Positions 55,080 to 57,648 of a DNA stretch of 57,648 nucleotides are shown one piece after another. The stretch's first letter is position 1. Every line of letters begins with the position of its first letter. The DNA lies in NCBI RefSeq assembly GCF_900115195.1, contig NZ_FOVO01000025.1, positions 1-57,648 of the forward strand, read 5' to 3'. Source of the DNA: Xenorhabdus japonica (GTDB lineage Bacteria > Pseudomonadota > Gammaproteobacteria > Enterobacterales > Enterobacteriaceae). The notes under the pieces are model-generated. The model worked only from the letters and a program-made list of their open reading frames with translations, made no database searches and was not told where the DNA came from. The position numbers and the translations under genes were made by a program.

Positions 55080-56021
55080 ATGGCACACAAACTCGACGAC
55101 TTTATTCAGCACGCCCTCAATGCACAGCCTATCAGCGGAACATCGCTGATCATCTCCTTATACGGAGATGCGCTCAGTCACCGTGGCGGTGAAGTCTGGC
55201 TTGGTAGTTTGAGTCTCTTGCTGGAACCGATGGGCTTCAGTGACCGTTTCGTGAGAACATCCGTATTCAGGCTACAAAAAGAGGGATGGCTTGCGGTAGA
55301 AAAGCTGGGACGACGCAGTTATTACCGCATCGCTGAACGAGGCATGAATCAGTTTCGTTATGCAGAGAGCAAAATCTATCTCAGTGAGCAACCGGAATGG
55401 GATGGCAAATGGGATCTACTACTACTCGAAAGCGTCGCCAAAAACGAGCGTAATCGCCTGAAAAAAGAGCTGGACTGGCTTGGATTTGCGCAACTCAACA
55501 CAACACTGATGGCCGCACCAAGCAGCGCACAAAGAGATATCCCCGCCCTGCTGGGGGAACTGAACGCCAGCGATTCCGTCATCTACTTCCGTGCTGATTA
55601 TCCTTACCCGCGTTCGGAGCAGAGCCTGAAAGAACTTGTCTCTATCAATTGGTCACTGGAACAGATATCGCAGCACTATCACGAATTTATCGTTTCCTTC
55701 CGCCCGTTAATGGCCCTGCTGCGGGATTGCCATGAAGCCGACCTGACACCAGAACGTTGTTTCCAATTGCGCCTGTTGTTAATTCATTTTTACCGCCGCA
55801 TAGTACTGCGTGATCCAATGCTACCGGACGCGCTTCTGCCCACACAATGGGAAGGGCTGATTGCCCGTAACTTGTGTATAAATATTTATCAGCACATTGA
55901 CCTTGCAGCGACGCGTTACGTCAGTGAACGTTGTGAAACAACCATCGGTCAACTACCTCAACCCACCGCAGCGTATTACCGACGGTTTGGTAGTTCACAC
56001 AGTGAAATGCTTGCACAGTGA
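55080..56021 (+). CDS. paaX: Phenylacetate pathway repressor PaaX
   Basis: PaaX (313 residues) is the GntR-like repressor of the paa genes, released by phenylacetyl-CoA. TSLIISLYGDALSHRGGEVW, then FVRTSVFRLQKEGWLAVEKL and GRRSYYRIAERGMNQF, form its N-terminal winged helix and are typical. It is on the same strand as paaK, 93 bp downstream. In E. coli it is followed by paaY; here only decayed fragments follow. Confidence 0.95.
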   Translation: MAHKLDDFIQHALNAQPISGTSLIISLYGDALSHRGGEVWLGSLSLLLEPMGFSDRFVRTSVFRLQKEGWLAVEKLGRRSYYRIAERGMNQFRYAESKIYLSEQPEWDGKWDLLLLESVAKNERNRLKKELDWLGFAQLNTTLMAAPSSAQRDIPALLGELNASDSVIYFRADYPYPRSEQSLKELVSINWSLEQISQHYHEFIVSFRPLMALLRDCHEADLTPERCFQLRLLLIHFYRRIVLRDPMLPDALLPTQWEGLIARNLCINIYQHIDLAATRYVSERCETTIGQLPQPTAAYYRRFGSSHSEMLAQ

Positions 56022-56030
56022 AATTGATGA

Positions 56031-56247
56031 ATGTGCAAATTACTGGTCATTCTCAATGCAATGGTAAAGTCTCGTTTTTATCCTGCTGTTGTCCCGCTAC
56101 TGGCTTTTGCTGGTTTATCTGTCGGCGGTCAGTTGGAAGAGCTGAAAAAGATATCTTGGAAAGTTATCGTCATTTTCATGGTCGTTTCCACCTGCTGCTG
56201 CTTCTATCATTGCTCAAATTGGATTCAGCATAAAAGGGGTAATCTAG
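56031..56247 (+). pseudogene. Fragment of a membrane protein gene (DUF3100-like)
   Basis: VKSRFYPAVVPLLAFAGLSV, then QLEELKKISWKVIVIF, are read in one frame. After a shift near 56185 the other frame gives SIIAQIGFSIKGVI and a stop at 56247. This looks like the 3' end of a multi-pass membrane protein gene with one frameshift. I recall this type of protein next to M20 amidohydrolases, and an amidohydrolase start overlaps its stop here. Family assignment is tentative. Confidence 0.5.
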
Positions 56248-56405
56248 TGGATAAGAATCAATATAACATCAGTGAAAAACTGTTTGAATTGAACTCATTC
56301 AGCAAAAAGACACGTCAGGATTTACATAAAATCCCTGAATTATCCGGTCAGGAATTTAAAACATCCCAATAGTGCCGTGATTTGGTCATGCATTCAATCT
56401 GTTGA
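56247..56405 (+). pseudogene. N-terminal fragment of an M20-family amidohydrolase
   Basis: From a GTG at 56247 the frame reads VDKNQYNISEKLFELN, then KKTRQDLHKIPELSGQEFKT, and stops at 56372; past the stop it goes on as CRDLV. RQDLHKIPELSGQEFKT is the usual start of M20 peptidases and amidohydrolases (about 400 residues). Everything after about 50 residues is missing, replaced by the IS1-type remnant. Confidence 0.7.
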
Positions 56406-56442
56406 TTTTTATGTATAATCAGCATTTTCTCGGAGAAATGAA

Positions 56443-57006
56443 ATGGTGACGGTAGAAGTAAAATGTCGATTTTGTCAGCAAGTTGAATACGTCAAAAACA
56501 TGGCAAAGGCGAGGCAGGACATCAACGCTATCGCTGTTTCTCCTGCCAACGAACCTTTCAACTCGAGTACGCCTATCGGGCGTGCCAAGCCAGTATAAAA
56601 GAACAAGTCATTGACCTTACCATGAACAATGCCGGTATCCGTAGTTGATGAAGTGTGGTCATTTGTCGGCAATAAAAAATGCCGGCGCTGGTTATGGTCT
56701 GCTTGGGAGCCTCGTCTGAAACGTATCCTTGCTCATACGTTTGGAACGAGAAGCAAAAAAACACTCAAAAAGCTCGCTTCGTTCAATATTGTTTTCTGGG
56801 GTACAGATAATTTCAAGGCTTACAATCTATTGCCTAAAAATCAGCACCTTGTTGGAAAAACCTTCACTCAACGTATTGAGCGGGAGAATTTGACATTGCG
56901 CAACCGACTTAAACGGCTCAATCGAAAGACCCTGGGTTATTCTAAATCGCCGGAAATGCATGATAAAGTCATCAGAACTTTCATTGAACGTGAATACTAT
57001 ATTTAA
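56443..57006 (+). mobile_element. IS1-family element remnant (insA and insB fragments)
   Basis: InsA starts MVTVEVKCRFCQQVEYVKN, then needs a frameshift at about 56502 to continue GKGEAGHQRYRCFSCQRTFQ and to a stop at about 56648. The InsA helix-turn-helix end and the InsB start are deleted. InsB then runs from about 56629: VDEVWSFVGNKKCRRWLWSA, HTFGTRSKKTLKKL, YTQRIE-like FTQRIERENLTLRNR, and KSPEMHDKVIRTFIE to 57006. The zinc-finger Cys and the InsB catalytic core pattern identify IS1. I find no clear terminal inverted repeats, and the element cannot move on its own. Confidence 0.85.
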
Positions 57007-57101
57007 CACATATCAACAGGTTAAATACACGCCCCAGGGGATTGATAAAATCACTAATGTACTGTCAGTCGGGCATGATAGTGATAAGTTCAAAATCCTA
57101 A

Positions 57102-57527
57102 AGAGGTGAAAATAGTGCATTTGTAGGTGCACAATTGGATCTAATTTTAACAGGAGAATTGAATGTTAAATTTGGCTGGGCATCTGATGAAAAAGGAGAT
57201 TGGTCTTTTAAAAAAGATGGCGTACTCGAGGCTGGATTTGGCATTAAAGCTGAAACTAATATTCGCGGAGGGGTGAGTTATTATGCCATTTATGGTTATG
57301 TGGACGCGACGACCAAGGCTGATGCAAAATTACTGGTAGCACTGGAATCAAAACCCAAAAATTTAGATTTGGTTCTTTATCATGATGGAATTAAGGCATC
57401 GGTGGATTTTGCTTTTGGTGTGGGAAAAGATAAGTCTCGTGATGGTAAATTTAAATCAACTGTAAATATAGAAAAAAAAGAAGGAATAGGGAATGAATGG
57501 GTATTTCAAAAACCACTGTCTACGTGA
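57102..57527 (+). pseudogene. C-terminal fragment of an unknown protein
   Basis: In frame after a stop at 57099 the sequence reads GENSAFVGAQLDLILTGELN, then FGIKAETNIRGGVSYYAIYG, and ends KPLST. There is no good start (a TTG at 57135 or none), and the sequence begins mid-domain. I therefore take it as the last 140 or so residues of a longer protein whose 5' part was lost near the IS1 remnant. It is predicted mostly beta-strand with many charged turns. I do not recognise the family with confidence. Confidence 0.5.
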
Positions 57528-57648
57528 TAAATCATCCTATTGAGTTTCTTTGAGCTAAATAAGCTTTCAAAATAGTAGATCACTTGAAGGGAACTCAGTC
57601 CAATTTTTGCGATCTGATTAATCGCCAAATCAAAAAAATCCCAAAATG

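Overview
The window looks like a chromosomal segment of an insect-associated Morganellaceae bacterium, most likely Xenorhabdus (Photorhabdus is the main alternative). The reasons are the gene content and order (ompR-envZ, greB/tex, feoABC, bioH/gntX/nfuA, glpEGR/glpD), the moderate GC with AT-rich accessory islands, a complete 127-bp ERIC element, and an EnvZ that lacks almost the whole periplasmic domain, as described for Xenorhabdus EnvZ. Species was not tested by any search.

Layout. 1-3.5 kb (minus strand): an orphan type VI secretion island with hcp, a hydrophobic-core putative effector and two multi-pass membrane proteins that may be immunity proteins. One of these appears to be a tandem of two modules joined by an (Ile-Lys)n tract that is a hexanucleotide repeat. 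3.7-3.9 kb: remnant of an amino-acid ABC transporter binding protein. 4-10.7 kb (minus): the phosphate operon pstSCAB-phoU lies directly downstream of ompR-envZ, and its Pho box overlaps the end of envZ. 10.9-18.2 kb: greB, tex, a split-barrel flavoprotein-like gene and feoABC with a Fur box.

18.2-29 kb is an insertion relative to the enterobacterial order feoC-bioH. It holds a tightly coupled six-gene minus-strand operon (LuxE-like acyl-protein synthetase, NifU-like scaffold, NifS-like cysteine desulfurase, fatty acyl-AMP ligase, acyl carrier protein, flavin monooxygenase). Next to it are a divergent EmrAB-type exporter, an AraC-family regulator and an OsmC-family protein. Together these look like an unassigned biosynthetic, export and regulatory locus for a sulfur-containing or sulfur-dependent acyl product. 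This is the best candidate for an undescribed system here.

29-35.2 kb is core: bioH, gntX, nfuA, glpE, glpG, glpR and glpD with tandem GlpR operators. 35.4-42.3 kb is accessory: a 5'-truncated HEIGH metallopeptidase gene whose first codons are half an ERIC element; a decayed yhf cluster (yhfZ, yhfY, yhfX, fragments of yhfU and yhfS); and an AbiEi/AbiEii toxin-antitoxin module between 128-bp direct repeats.

42.3-56 kb is a complete phenylacetate catabolic cluster, paaZ divergent from paaABCDEFGHIJK and then paaX. A full ERIC sits between paaA and paaB, and paaY is not present after paaX. The right end is decayed: fragments of a membrane protein gene and an M20 amidohydrolase gene, an IS1-family remnant, and the C-terminal part of an unknown protein. 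Short tandem duplications recur throughout the window, in coding and noncoding DNA.
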